From assembly GCF_035582795.1 (NCBI RefSeq), contig NC_134366.1, forward strand, positions 1,934,501-1,998,500: a DNA stretch of 64,000 nt. The letters run 5' to 3'. This DNA comes from Mycteria americana. Taxonomy: Eukaryota; Chordata; Aves; Ciconiiformes; Ciconiidae. The translations under genes were made by a program, and so were the position numbers. A model generated the notes under the pieces. It worked only from the letters and a program-made list of their open reading frames with translations. It was not told the DNA's origin and did no database searches. Positions 13,911 to 25,886 of this stretch are shown here, in pieces (position 1 is the first letter of the stretch; each line of letters starts with the position of its first letter).

Positions 13911-14195
13911 CAGTCTCTCTCCCTTCATGAGGCAGTCTGCTCCCCTGCCCTACTATCCTCTCTTAGGAAGTTTCTCCTGACGTTTAATGTGATTTCCTTT
14001 ACTGTAATCTAAGGTCATTACCCCCTATCCCTGAGGGACACGAGGAACACTTTTTTCTCTTCTTCCTCTGTGCAGAAGCCTTTTATGTGTTGGAAGGCTG
14101 TAATCACGTGTCCCCTTGATCTTCTCTAGACTAGACGTCTTCTCCCCTCAGTCTCACAGATCATGAGTTCTCTCTTCTTGGGCCACCTCAGGACA
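13911..14195 (-). mobile_element. Archaic CR1 LINE fragment
   Basis: On the plus strand this carries the diverged reverse complement of a CR1 3' region: a 'ggaagtttctcctgacg' segment, then 'taatctaaggtcattaccc', 'ggaaggctgtaatcacgtg', and 'cttctctagactagacgtc'. The order and spacing match old CR1 (L3-like) copies widespread in birds, turtles and crocodilians. Divergence is much higher than in the copies at 25 kb and 42 kb, so this is an old insertion. Edges are approximate. It encodes nothing intact. Confidence 0.7.
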
Positions 14196-15675
14196 CGGCA
14201 GGGTGTCTGCACAGATGATCTTCACACTTGCTATAAGGAGTTTTATGCCAACCAAAGAATGCTGTTATTATTGTCTGCAGCCAAAGTTAAAGATTTCTCC
14301 CATATCCTAGACATAGGACATGGAACCTCTAGAAGGAAGGGATCAAGGTCTCAACCTTGAATCCAGCAGGCAGTGTAAAAAGCAGAGGACCTGTGATGTG
14401 CCAGCCTTTGATGCTAAGGACATGCTTTGCCACGTTCTGAGTGAGACTGTGGAGTCTCATGCAAGTACTAGAGAGGTTTCTCTAACATACAGACGTCCTC
14501 TATATAGGCTAGCAGCTATGGACTGCAACCAAGAAACCCACTGACCTGAGGGTTGCTGCAGTAGCTTCATGGGCCTGTAGAAACCCAGCCAAGAGCTGGC
14601 AATGAGTCATTGCCCGCCAGAGTGGGACAAAGTCACCTCCTCCACTGGATGTATGCGAAAGCATTATTGCTGGACTCTGTTATCTAAGAGGCACAGGATT
14701 GCTCAGAAACAATGAACCAAAGGGGTGCTTATGGCAAGGTGCATTACCTTTGAAACAAAAATCTTCTAATGTGTCCTAAACAACTTGATGGAGGCTGTGC
14801 TGACAGGTCCTTGGTAAGTGGATACAGGCTAAGCACATCCTTGCGGTCTGAGGAGCCCTGTCAGATCCTCTGGGTCTTTCCAGGGAGGGAGAAAGATGGT
14901 TCTTAATAGCATTGGCAGTGCTTGGCTGCAAGAACTGTGGAGTGACAATGCAGTTGGAGAACATCAGCTAAAGTCAGGAGGTGGCACGTTGGAGACACTC
15001 CTCATGCAACATACTGCAAGATGTTGTGGTGCAAAAGACTTGCAGAGATTGAAGGCGTGACCGAACCAGAGTTTCTTATGGAAGAACAGTCCACTGAGGG
15101 TTATTCAAAGCAGAGACCCCAACGCTAGATCACAAGTTCAGTGCGTCAGTGGAGTGGACTAGTCTCTGACTTTCTCCCATGGGCAAAGCATTTTTCTCCT
15201 GGAATTTGCTGGAGTCTTTGAACCCTCATGACTATATCACATTAAACACTCTGCTTTGTTGCCTGGGAGTTGGCAGGTCTCTGACTTCTGCCTGAAGGAG
15301 CTGAAAAACCATGCTTGGTTGTGATACCCTTGATCTTGAATTCTAACATCCTGCCTTTGATTCTGGCCAGCATCACCTGCTTCAGATACGGGCGAAAGAA
15401 ATTTTGTGGTACACAGCTATTAAATAGTCTTCCATTGGAAGAAACTTCTTCTTGGCCTTTATTTAGAGCAGACCGGGTTATGTCCTGAAGCATCACAGTA
15501 TAGATCACATCCCAGAAATGTTATTAATGTGGTATATTAAGGGTACTTCTCTCCATTTTTATGCCCATACTTGAATCATTCTCTACCTCTGGTCATAATG
15601 CAGTCTTACGGCAATGAGTTCCACAGATGAAATGTGCATTGGCATAGAAAAAACCAGCACGAGGAAGGGATATTT

Positions 15676-15700
15676 TAGACTAGACTAGACTAGGCTAGAC
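15676..15700. repeat. (TAGAC)5 microsatellite
   Basis: Five tandem TAGAC units, one reading TAGGC. One of at least four separate 5-bp microsatellites in the window. Confidence 0.9.
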
Positions 15701-17230
15701 TATTTCTGTTGGAAGCCTTTTTATGCAAGGGCTACCAGAGGCTACTCCTCCTAAACATTCAAAAGTTTCATAGACCTTTTCATGAGAAATAAGAAGAGAC
15801 AGGAGACAGTTTTGGAGAAAACAAACTGATACTCTGCACAAACTCAGCTTATCCTGCTCAGCTGACCAGGAGTCTGAAACAATATCCACGAGCACTCAGA
15901 TGGAGGGGGAGAGGGAAGATAGCTATTTCAGAGTGGCTGCTGAAACCACAACGCAGTCGCGCACAGTTCCCGTTGTAATGATCTCTCAAATCCATTAACT
16001 GCGATTCTTTTACACACCCCCCCCCCCTCCCGTCCTGGGTTGATTTGCAGCAGTGGCAATGAGAAAGCAGAAAGCTTCTCTGGCCAGACTCCATACTCTA
16101 CAGGGGCAAGCAGACACTGGGGAACACTAGCCCCCATCCTCCTTTCGCTCCTAGATCATCCGCTATTGCTCTGCTGGTGTCCAACACCTTTCAACAGGAG
16201 CTGGCACAGCCAGAGTGTCCGTGAGATGCACATCTCTGTATATGCACTCCCCTCCACGCTGAGGATCCTTTGCAACTGAAAATAAAGAAGTGTCATCTGA
16301 AATGAGACACTAGATTCACACAATAGATTTTGGAGGGGGAGGACAGGAAGATGTTATTTTTGGCTGCTTGCCTACAGCAAAACCAGCCACCACTCTAAAG
16401 CCAATAGATCTCTATTAGTGACTCCTGTGGGAGGTGCAGGCTACAGATTTACATTAATATTTGTAGGACAAACACATTTTGAGGCCACAGATAAAAGTCT
16501 GTTCCTGTTACGCTTATCTTTATGCAGGCTTGCAGCAAAATGCATCTCTCCTCTGAGGAACTTATGGCTCAGGGCCCAGAAATCAGAGTGTAAAGTTGTT
16601 TTGGTGTTAACTCCCTCAGATTTCAGTTAGTACCTAGATGCTTCGAAAGCCAAGCCTAAAGAAGCGAGTTGGACAAAGGATAGAAGAACCAAAAAAGGAA
16701 GGGGATTCTCAAAGTCACCCCAGGGTGACTGGCAGAGCCAGAAATAGCACACAGGTTATTTTGGTGCAGAGCCATCTCCATCCTCAGCCATATAAAGGTT
16801 AAGCATCTAACCTAGCATGTTGTTCAAAGCTCTTTCTATAGACCACAAAGAAAAGCAGGAACAACCAACAGGCGATACAAACCACGGGATGAGAGGAGAG
16901 GTCTGAATTGCATATTGACTATAGAAGAAACCTCAAGAAATAATTTTTAAAAAGGCTCGATAAGGTGAGATTAATCCCACCTGCTGGTCTGCGGTTCAAC
17001 AGAGGCCAGCAGCACGCTCAGTCTCCCTCTAGGCTGGTGTTCCCATGCCACGGTCCACAACAGTCAGTGGCTGACAAAGTCTTGACAAGTGATCCCCAGT
17101 TTCTCTACAGAACCAGAGTAAACACTAGCATTTTTAACTAAAGGTCAGAGGATTCAAATCATGGTGGTCTGAAGGAAATATTGGCGGCTAAGTTTCCTTG
17201 ACCACAGAAATGTGGAAACTATTGACTGAG

Positions 17231-17290
17231 CAGTGGCTTTCAACTTTTCTCTGTCATCTGTGAGCCCTTTACCATTTCTTGGTGGTGTGG
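17231..17290 (+). mobile_element. Possible hAT DNA-transposon end
   Basis: The segment begins CAGTGGCTTTCAACTTTTCT and continues with a diverged 'gtgagccctttacc'. This resembles the terminal repeat shared by many hAT (Charlie-type) transposons, which starts CAGTGGTTCTCAAMCTTTTT. No matching inverted end or 8-bp target duplication was found nearby, so this would be a fragment. Confidence 0.3.
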
Positions 17291-18628
17291 ACTGTGCATC
17301 AAAACTACATGTCTATTAATGATAGACTTTGGGATTTTTATCCACCTTTCACAAACCCCTCAGGAGTGTCCATCGCTGCCCGTGAAGCTGGAGACTGCAG
17401 ACTCAAAACCAGGGAGCTATGGCCTGAAACAGCAGCTACTGCTTGTGGTCCCAGGTGTTCCTGAAGATGATGGGAGTCTGTGGTGTAACTGTACCAGCCA
17501 CTCTTCAACATTACATGAAAATGCAAAGAGATGGCAGGGACAGGGACTTGACATGGTTTCCTCAGAACTCCCCACTCAAGTGGATGTTTTCCTTCTGGTC
17601 TTTGAAATTAGTAGGTTTATTTACAACCAGATAAATGGCTGTTTTCTGGCTTTTTTCCCCAACAAAAGGATTTAAAAATTTTATTTAAAACACACCATTA
17701 GATTTGAAGCCCAGTATTCTGGACAGAAAGGAAGGATGAAAATTATCAGCCTCCAGTCTTGGAGGGATTTTTATTGATAACAACCACTTGCATTGCTACA
17801 GCAGCTGCAGGTTTTGACCAGGAACTGGAACTGTCCAGAAATTACTACAGCATAATCACTTAGGCCAAAATCCACCACATGTACCTGAGGTGTCCTAGGG
17901 TGAGTCCCTCCAGCTTAGTCAACAAAGACAGACTCTGCTTGTGAGGGGTGATGCACCCTTTCCAGGTCTCTGTCTTGCTGCACTGACCACAGAGAGGAAA
18001 ATCCCAAATCTTGCTTTGCCAGAGGCTGTGCAGTGGCAAGAAACAAGGTGTTGAGTGCAACCTGATGCCCTGCAGTAGCTCACTTGGCCTCCAGCTCCTG
18101 TTCCATGGCTTCCTGCTGGTCCTGTGCCATGTCTACCTGCCCTTGGTAGACATCTCGGACACCCTGAGTGCCTCTAGATGACTACATGGAGGCAAGTGAA
18201 TTGAGCCTTCATTGCCTCTGTAGACTGAACTGAATCTCTCCCCAGGCTCATTGCTGTGCTGGCTGGAGCTCCACGGACAAGCTCAGACCACAAAGCCCGG
18301 GTAGACACCTAGACATCTCAGAGCAGGCAAGAGGAATCTCCTGCTCAGGATGCCCAGGGGAAGGGGGGATGAACCTGGACCAAAGCACGAGGCAGTCTCT
18401 GTCTCTAAAAGGTTCCAGCTCCAACACAGCCAAGAGGAAACAGGGGAACTTGGAGGAGAAAGCAGCTTCCTAAGTATCTGCCTGTGAGATGCTCACACAG
18501 CTACTTGCAATACCTGCGCTCACTTACTCCAAGACAGTCTCTGCATTCCCCAAAGACTACTTTTAGCTCTGGGGTTCTTATCGTGGCTGTCCTCTCGTGG
18601 CTGTCCTCTTTTAGTCACGTTAGGACTC

Positions 18629-18645
18629 TTTTTTTTTTTTTTTTT
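18629..18645. repeat. Poly-T run (17)
   Basis: A run of seventeen T followed by AAATTTTTAATT. Immediately upstream, 18,590-18,611 contains a short imperfect duplication of 'tggctgtcctct'. Confidence 0.85.
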
Positions 18646-21111
18646 AAATTTTTAATTCATGCACAAAATGCAGGAATGCAGGGTTTTGCTCTTTCCAAAG
18701 GCACATTTCCCAAACCTAAACATGAAAACTTCAACGTCAAGATCTCCTAACTCTGAACATCACAAATGCAACAAAAGACCAAATCATCCCCAAAACACTG
18801 AACAAATGAAACCAATTTTGTTTTGAGGCATTTGCAGAAGAACACCTATTCATATACAAACAAAACAAACAGCAGTAATCCCCAGAGGAGTAAAAACACA
18901 GGAGATTATTGTTTTCTTTTAATTTGCCCTGACATTTTCCTCTACCACACAGTGACTGGCTAGATGATGAATGTGAAAAACAGCAAAAGAGCTTTTGCTT
19001 TCAGTAACTCCCCCAAACTTTTTAGACATGTACTTTGTCAACTGCTTCCAGAGGATGACTTGCTGAAGGACATGCAGGAAGAAGATAATAGTATTTTCTT
19101 ACTCATTTCCCCCTACCCTTTAAGGACATGCATCAGTACTGCAAGTTCTCACTCCTTTATCTGGTGGTTTTTAAGTCTGGTTTTCTTTAAGCCGTAGCTT
19201 CTGGAGTCATGTGTTGAGGGACACACAGCTCACATTTAAAATAAAAGCAAGCATTTACCTGCCATGGCAGCAGAAAGAAGCTGGAGATGATTAACTCCAG
19301 AGTGCCAGAATAAGGGGAGAAAAAGGAAGAGAAATAAAAACTTCCCCTTTTTGAAAAGCTCATGATATTTTAAGCAACTGTCATAATCTTGGGAATATTT
19401 TCCACCTGTAATCATTCAAATGGGTTGCTAAGGCAGGGTGTCCTTCACTGCAGCACTGGGTGCTACCTGCAACCATCTTTCATTAGGAGGAGAAAGAGAT
19501 GTCCATTGTACCGCAGAGGCTGAAGAGGTTTTTTTCTACATGGCAGAGGGGAAAGGACTTACAAGGTCAATTGTTGGCATCAACTGGCAAAATAAATTCA
19601 GAGCAGACAGTGTTCATGGAAACCGGGAAGCCTTTGAGAACATCCTGCTGATGCTGCTAACCACGATTCCACAAATGCAACATTATTGTCTTAAAAACAG
19701 GGAGGATGGCCTAAAGCCCACTGTGGTTAAAAGATGCAATAATAAAACTACAAAAACAGAAACAGGTAAAGAACAGAAAAAAAGAGGAGAAAGATGCAAT
19801 GCTAAGCCAACAGGCCTGGGCTTTGCCGTGCAGGGTGGCCTAGCACCTCCTGTTTGGAGGTGGCTGACGGCTGCCTAGCCCACAGGCTGTGTCCGTCTGC
19901 ACTGATGGGACCTGGTAGACAGACACAGAGTCTCCTGAGGACTGCTCTGCCTGGGTCCAACCCAGTGATTCAGCTTGCCTCACTGCAGATGTCCATGGCA
20001 TCATGAGCTCACCACCCAGGCTCTCCTGAGAGTAGGGCAGAAATCAGCAACGTCATGGTGTCTTGTCTGCTCCCCTTTAGGTGCCTGCTGTAGCATCTTT
20101 CTCCTTGCTGGATCTTTGCTGCCTACGGAGGAAAACTGGGTTACCTCCCTCCCTTGGAGATGAAGAGGCTATGGCATCCAAAAGCAGGTGAGATCCATCT
20201 CATCTGACTTCCAAGCAAGTCTGACAGTGTCATGGTCAACTCCATGCTTGCTATGGGGACTCCTGCCTCCCTCCAGGCAGCAGAGATAGAAGGGAAAACA
20301 CAACTTCACATACCCAAGGTGTCCCCACAAATCCCTCACAGCATGCTCAGGTCTTGACCGCAAACACAGACCCCTTTCTCTCCTTACACTCTCCACTCCC
20401 CCAGCCTTGTGCATTTGCAGTGTGGTGTTATGGTCCCTTTCCCACCCTGGGACACCCTGTGGTGGGCATGGCTGGGCCAGCTCTCCTGCCTGTGTTGGCA
20501 GGGACTGGGAGGATAGAGGGGTGGATGGGAGCTCTGAGGCTGGGACCACAGCGTGCTTCTCCGAGGGCAGACCCCAGATGTGGCTGCACCTTGGCTGGTA
20601 CCCCTCTGTCTTCATATGACTTGCCATAGCAGATTCCCTGATCTTCTCCCATCCTGTGAGCTCATCTATGGTGTCCTGTGATGTGCAGGGAGAAATCAGC
20701 ATGGAAAGCTCTGCAAACTTCCCAGGTGGACCCAAACCTGAACTCCTGACAGCTTTCCTTAGACTTTATAACACCTAATATCATCTAAAAGCCAGATGCA
20801 GCTGAGAGCCTGTTTCATGCTGCCTTGGAAAGCAAAGCAGCCTCAATCACAGGGACAATGAAGGGGCCCTGTCTCCTCTGGTCCCCCCTTCCCAGGAACA
20901 GGAATCCCATTTATTTCTCTCCCAAGCTCCTGACCCAGCCTTTAGGGCCCTGCCTTCCCACCCTCCTCTGCCACTTCTCCTGCCTGGTTGGTGTAATTAA
21001 TTTTCATGCTCTCATACCCTCACTTTCTTGCCAGCACTTGTAGGAAGGGATGTGCAGCAAACTCCCTGCACAGAGGATGCAAGAGGCAAGGCAAAGGCTC
21101 AGCAGGCGGGT

Positions 21112-21118
21112 TATAAAG
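21112..21118 (+). promoter_or_regulatory. TATA box candidate
   Basis: TATAAAG lies about 175 bases upstream of the candidate start codon at 21,287. With usual spacing, transcription would begin near 21,140-21,150, giving a 5'UTR of about 140 bases. The core motif is good, but a single TATA match is weak evidence on its own. Confidence 0.3.
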
Positions 21119-21178
21119 CAGGCAGCCCTCTCTTCTCGTACTCCTGTGCGCAGAGCAGCCAGGAAACCCACGGAGAGG

Positions 21179-21200
21179 GTTTCTTTCTTTCTTTCTTTCT
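21179..21200. repeat. (TTTC)5 microsatellite
   Basis: Five TTTC units followed by about 70 bases of pyrimidine-rich DNA. It would lie within the 5'UTR of the candidate exon if that exon is real. Confidence 0.85.
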
Positions 21201-21286
21201 ATTTTTTTCCCTCTTCCCTTCCCCTTTCCTTTCCTGCCCCCATCAGCAGCCGCCTCCCCAGCCCGTCCCCCGTCCCTCCCGGCACC

Positions 21287-21384
21287 ATGCCTCCTGGAAC
21301 GTCGCAGCTCCGCTCTTTCATGAGCAGTGTGTGGTATTATGACTCCGGCGATGCTGAGCCCTGCCAGCACGCCTCAAACCACAG
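21287..21384 (+). CDS. Candidate first coding exon, unknown protein
   Basis: The ATG at 21,287 has A at -3 (CACCATGC). It opens 32 codons plus two bases before ACAG|GTATCT, a fair donor site, and the peptide starts MPPGTSQLRSFMSSVWYY. A TATA box lies about 175 bases upstream, and CpG is locally raised (21,280-21,350 and 21,575-21,650). I do not recognise the peptide and see no domain, signal peptide or membrane span. The frame is also open upstream to 21,050, so the coding reading is not forced. One possible acceptor in compatible phase is at about 22,491, which would continue the frame to a stop at 22,746, but the joined tail is low-complexity and unconvincing. It could equally be a non-coding first exon or chance. 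Confidence 0.22.
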
Positions 21385-24300
21385 GTATCTGACCCCGTCC
21401 CAAGCCCCATAACACTGATTAATGTCCCGATTCACAACCCGATAGGGTCGGCACTATCAGTGGCCAAGACGGGACGCCAGCCCTCTCCCCGCTCTCTCCT
21501 CTCCTCCCTGCAGACCCCCTCTCCTTTTGCTCAGGGAGCATGTGGGGGGGAATCCATTCCAAAAAAACCACTCGGCAGCAACCGCGGGCAGCGAGCGCGG
21601 GAGCTGCCAGCGGCAGCCGGGAGCTGTGCATGGTCGGGGTGCCGTTACAACAAGGCCAGCTCTGTGATTACGGCACATTAAGCTCTCAGTGCGGTGCAGG
21701 CAGCTCTGGGGCATGACGTTCTTCCCTGCTCCAGCCAGTCAGCTCCGGCATCCCTACCCCGTCTCCCCCTTTTTCTGGGCATGGAGGGGAGACACTGGAG
21801 GGCTTGACACGCTGCTCACCTGGAGCTGAGGGCAGCCATGGCCTCAGAGCCACGGGGGAAGGCATGGCAGGGAGAAAAGCGGTGGCTGCTGTGCATGCTC
21901 CGGCGGGAGATGGAGGGGAGGGAGGAGGAATGGTCCCCGGAGCGAAAAATACAGGCTGCCACCCATTGCAAGAGGCCAAATCAACCCTGGAGCACGTTGC
22001 AATGGGGCATCCATGCATCTTGCTGTTGGGATAAAGGCATGCCCACACTCCAGGGGTACTGGGTGGTGGCTGGTGGTGGGAGTCCCAACAGAGCCCTGTT
22101 TTGGGGCTGTTGGTGCCTCGGATGTGATGGTAGCAGCGATCAAGCCAGCCACCCATGGAGTGGGACCTGCTGCAGTGTGGGATCTCTCCCATGGGACCAC
22201 AAGCATCAGCTAATCCTGTGTGAGAGAATAAATCAGCGGGGTCCTGTTCTCTGTCCCTTTTGACCATGCCCGCGTCCGTATGTCTACAATATCTTTTTCC
22301 CAAAGCAGAGTTGCTTCATCCAAACCACCTCCTACAACCCACAGAACACCTGAAATGTGTCTAAGCATTATTTGGGGTGGTGCAAGCTGGTAAGAGCTAA
22401 AGACAAGCCAGGGAGCGTGCTGGCAGTAAAACAGCGTGGAGGATTGCAGAACAGCACTTCAGCCCTGACCTGCCTGTTTTTACTTTTTAGTGAAGCTACA
22501 GCCGTGTCAGCTGGGAGTTTCTTCAGGCAGTGCCAAAGTCTTGTCTGTCCTCTCTTGTCCATCCTTCTCCCTGGGCTGGGACAACAGCCCTGGTCCTCAA
22601 TACCTCCTCTCCCTTGGCCAGCTCAAAAAGAGCCTCTTGCCCCATCAAAGCACTGCCAGCCCTTGGGATGGGACTTGTCCCCTCCCTGTGCGCTTGCACA
22701 TACCCCTGCCCTGTTCCAGAGTTCAAATACCAAGCCAAGGCTTTAAACTAAGGCCTTGGACTCTCCCCAAAATGGTCTTATCTCCTACCATCTCATGACC
22801 TGTCTTCACTGCAAATATCCTCTTTGTATCCCAGCAAGCCAGGGATATCAGCTTTGCCTTCTTGGGCACCATCTGTTTCCAGCCAGGAACGGATGATTTG
22901 TAGGAGGTGTGGGACCTGTTCCAGCGTCTGTCACACTCCTTTTCCCTGTCCTTACAGCAAGAAGACTGGAAGAGGAAACACAAAATGCTGGGATTTTAGG
23001 GGTCAGACAGCCTTCTCTTCCCAATTCATTCTGCTTTACATTCTTCTGCAGGCTTTCCAGGAAATGTGGGCATCCCAACCCGATGCTTTTGGAGGCATGA
23101 ACTGCAGATCTTTGCCTGGTCCACTTTCTACAGGGTGTTAACTCTGAACCCTAAGGAGGTACTTCCCAATGGAGTATACTTCCCTTCCATTTCATTTCAA
23201 ATGCCTGTTTTGAAAGCTGGGCGCTTAGGGCCAGCAGTAGGTTAAGAAACAACGGCGCTACCAAGAGGCAAAGGGGGAAGTGATGAATAAGGAGATTAAA
23301 AAAAAGAAGCAAAGGCTACTGCCACAGCAGTGAGACAAGGCATAACTGGCTCTTCTGGAGGACTAACAGTGCTGATAATGAAGGCTGGCACCGTCAGCAG
23401 AGTAGACACCAGGCTGGAAAAGGAGTTGCATGCCCAGGTCTATTAGGTCTCTGTGCGCACCCTATGGCTTCTCACGCACGCGTGGCCCCCAGCAACAGTG
23501 CTGATGGCTATTCTGCAGCAGATTTGACCACATTGCAATTACAGGAGGGATGGGTGATTCACCTCCCTGTCAGCAGAAACAGGAAAAGTAGCAAATGGAA
23601 GGACGCAGGCATCTACCTAGGCAGGCTGCAAGGGCTGGGCTGTCTGCTCCTACTCCACCTCAGGCTTCTCCTCCACCCAGCTCTGTTCATGCGATGGCAG
23701 TCAGTTCACCCTTTGGCTTGGCCATTGTTCTGCTTATCTGGGTAACTCAGAGCCCTTATCACCCCAGGAAGCGCTGAATCAGGTCAGCCGAGCAGGTGCC
23801 CGCATTGACCTCTATGGAGATCCTCTTTGTGTTCAGACTCCTTGGCACAGAACCAGGGCCGGATCCTTACCTGAGTGCAAAACAAGGGCTGACTCTGTTG
23901 CATTTTCACCAGCTGAAGCACGCTTCCCTCCCCCTGCTCCTCCATAAACCCGAGTCGTCTTTTGCTGATGACAGAGTAAATTAGGAGTACCCAGTAGCTG
24001 TGAATTTGAATGGCATGATTTCCCACTTTCAATCCTACAAAATATGTGCAAGAGGCACTTAAAGTTCAATTTGTTGATCACACCGACGTTGTTGATGACA
24101 CTAAGGGATGCAAGGGCAAAATCAGTATAAAAATTTGGGTAGCAGAGAAGAAAAACCATTCATCTATTGCACGGTCTGCTTTAAACACTGATGCTAAATT
24201 TGCTCAAATCTCACAGATTCAGACATCATGATTTGGCATCCTTTAAGAATGGACCCAAATCCACAGCTGAATCCAGCCCTGTCCTGTGGTTTGAAAAATC

Positions 24301-25297
24301 CAGCCTGCCAGCATGCTTATCGTCCTTCCCCACCACCACCATAGCCAGAAACAAGAGCAACACTCCTCCCTTTCAGATCCACCCCCCAAATTGCTCTTGT
24401 TTAAATGCTTTCAAGAAGGCATTCATTGCACAAGGCAGCCAGCCACAAAAGAAGCTACTGAAGCATGGCCGAACATGGTTTGGAGAAGCATCTGGAAACT
24501 GCGGGCTTGTCATCCGACCCAGATCTCTCAGTTTGCAGAATCTTCTCCCTTCCCGTCCAGATGCAACCCAGGGCTAGGAGACCAGGACCAGCATGTGCCA
24601 GTTGGGCTTCTCCAATTTACCTTCCGGCTCTCTCCTTATTTCCCTGCAGTGACACTGATTGACATCAGATGAGACTCTCTTGGCCCTTCTGCACTCCACA
24701 GGAACACCACTGATTTACGCCAGCAGAAGGCTCTGGCCCCTTGAGCTTTGTGGTTTCTATGATGAGGTTAAGGCAAATCACAGAGAAAATCTGATCCCAG
24801 GAATGAAACAAAAAAAACAACAAACATGCTTCATTGTGGTGGTGAAAGGCTGACGGAGAAACCCCAGTCATGGTGGGATGTGAATTGGAAATGAAGCTCG
24901 TACTCTGCAGCGGAATCATATGGTGGGATGCTCTGAGACTGTTTAACAATACTCCCGCGTGAGTCAGAGCCGTGCAGTTATAGCCACACGCTCGCTTGTC
25001 TATACACGCATGCATAACAATTTCGTACCGAATCCTGTGTCTTTGTCAGCTGAGGAAATAAGACCTCGAGGCCCACCCAGGTTCTGTGGGGTGCAGTCAC
25101 AGATGATCTGCAGCGGGATGCTCTGCAGCTGAGTGGGTGCCTCGAGTATAAGGGGCAGCTCTGAGACGCGCGAGCACCCATTGCTGACATCTAAAGCCAA
25201 GCAAGGGAAATCAGCCCTGTCCTGCTTTGTCCCCATCCAGTGGCCTGGGTAAACAGTCCTGGTAATTTAGCACAAGGGAAAACAAGCCATGTCTGCA
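21385..25297. other. Intergenic DNA, no secure gene
   Basis: GC-rich with overlapping long frames on both strands at 21,690-22,300, typical of composition. A pyrimidine-tract acceptor lies at about 22,491 (see the exon candidate upstream). No repeat younger than the possible old fragment near 24,655 was seen. Confidence 0.5.
24655..24745. repeat. Possible ancient interspersed-repeat fragment
   Basis: Contains 'actgatttacgccagcag' followed by 'aaggctctggccc'. This resembles a phrase (gatttacaccagctgag, then gatctggccc) common in old amniote interspersed repeats of reptiles and birds. A similar reverse-complement phrase occurs near 23,855-23,890. The match is short and from memory of the phrase only. 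Confidence 0.25.
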
Positions 25298-25886
25298 TCA
25301 CAGAATCACAGAATCGTGTAGGTTGGAAAAGACCTTTAAGATCATCGAGTACAACCGTAAACCTAACACTGCCAAGCCCACCACTACACCATGTCCCTGA
25401 GCACCTCATCCAAACGGCTTTTAAATACCCCCAGGGATGGGGACTCCACCACTGCCCTGGGCAGCCTGTGCCAATGCTTGACCACCCTTTCAGTGAAGTA
25501 AAATTTCCTAATCTCCAGTCTAAACCTCCCCTGGCGCAACTTGAGGCCATTTCCTCTCGTCCTATCACTTGTTACCTGGGAGAAGAGACCGACCCCACCT
25601 CTCTACCCCCTCCTTTCAGGCAGTTGTAGAGAGCGATGAGGTCTCCCCTCAGCCTCCTTTTCTCCAGGCTGAACAACCCCAGCTCCCTCAGCCGCTCCCC
25701 ATCAGCCTTGTGCTCCAGACCCTTCCCCAGCTCCGTTGCCCTTCTCTGGACACGCTCCAGCCCCTCCATGTCTCTCTTGTGGTGAGGGGCCCAACACTGA
25801 ACACAGCATTCGAGGTGCAGCTTCACCAGTGCCGAGCACAGGGGCACGGTCACTGCCCTGCTCCTGCTGGCCACGCTATTTTTGAT
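25298..25886 (-). mobile_element. CR1 LINE, 5'-truncated young copy
   Basis: A well-preserved CR1 3' end on the minus strand. On the plus strand it starts with the reverse complement of the terminal repeats (ATCACAGAATCACAGAATC) and 'ggttggaaaagacctttaag', then runs through the 3'UTR into the end of ORF2. The minus-strand frame at 25,572-25,890 encodes the ORF2 C-terminal tail, including [32 protein letters not shown] and [16 protein letters not shown]. It differs from the matching part of the copy at 41.8 kb by only a few residues, so both belong to one recent subfamily. The copy is cut at the 5' side near 25,886, where homology stops after the SVASRSRAV stretch. It has no reverse-transcriptase core and cannot move by itself. 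Confidence 0.93.

Larger units (their letters stand above)
14196..21040. other. Intergenic DNA, no gene seen
   Basis: No gene recognised. The stretch holds a TAGAC microsatellite, a C11 run at 16,017-16,027, a T17 run at 18,629-18,645 and a possible hAT transposon end at 17,231. The segment 16,420-16,640 has no repeat signature and a balanced composition, which would suit a conserved regulatory element, but that is unproven. A 146-codon frame at 19,438-19,878 begins at a GTG and matches no family I know. Confidence 0.55.

Noticed and set aside
19438-19878. 146-codon open frame
   Set aside because: It starts at GTG, has no hallmark residues, and ends in low-complexity basic sequence.
21686-22303. 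205-codon minus-strand frame
   Set aside because: GC-rich region with overlapping frames on both strands and no domain; treated as compositional.
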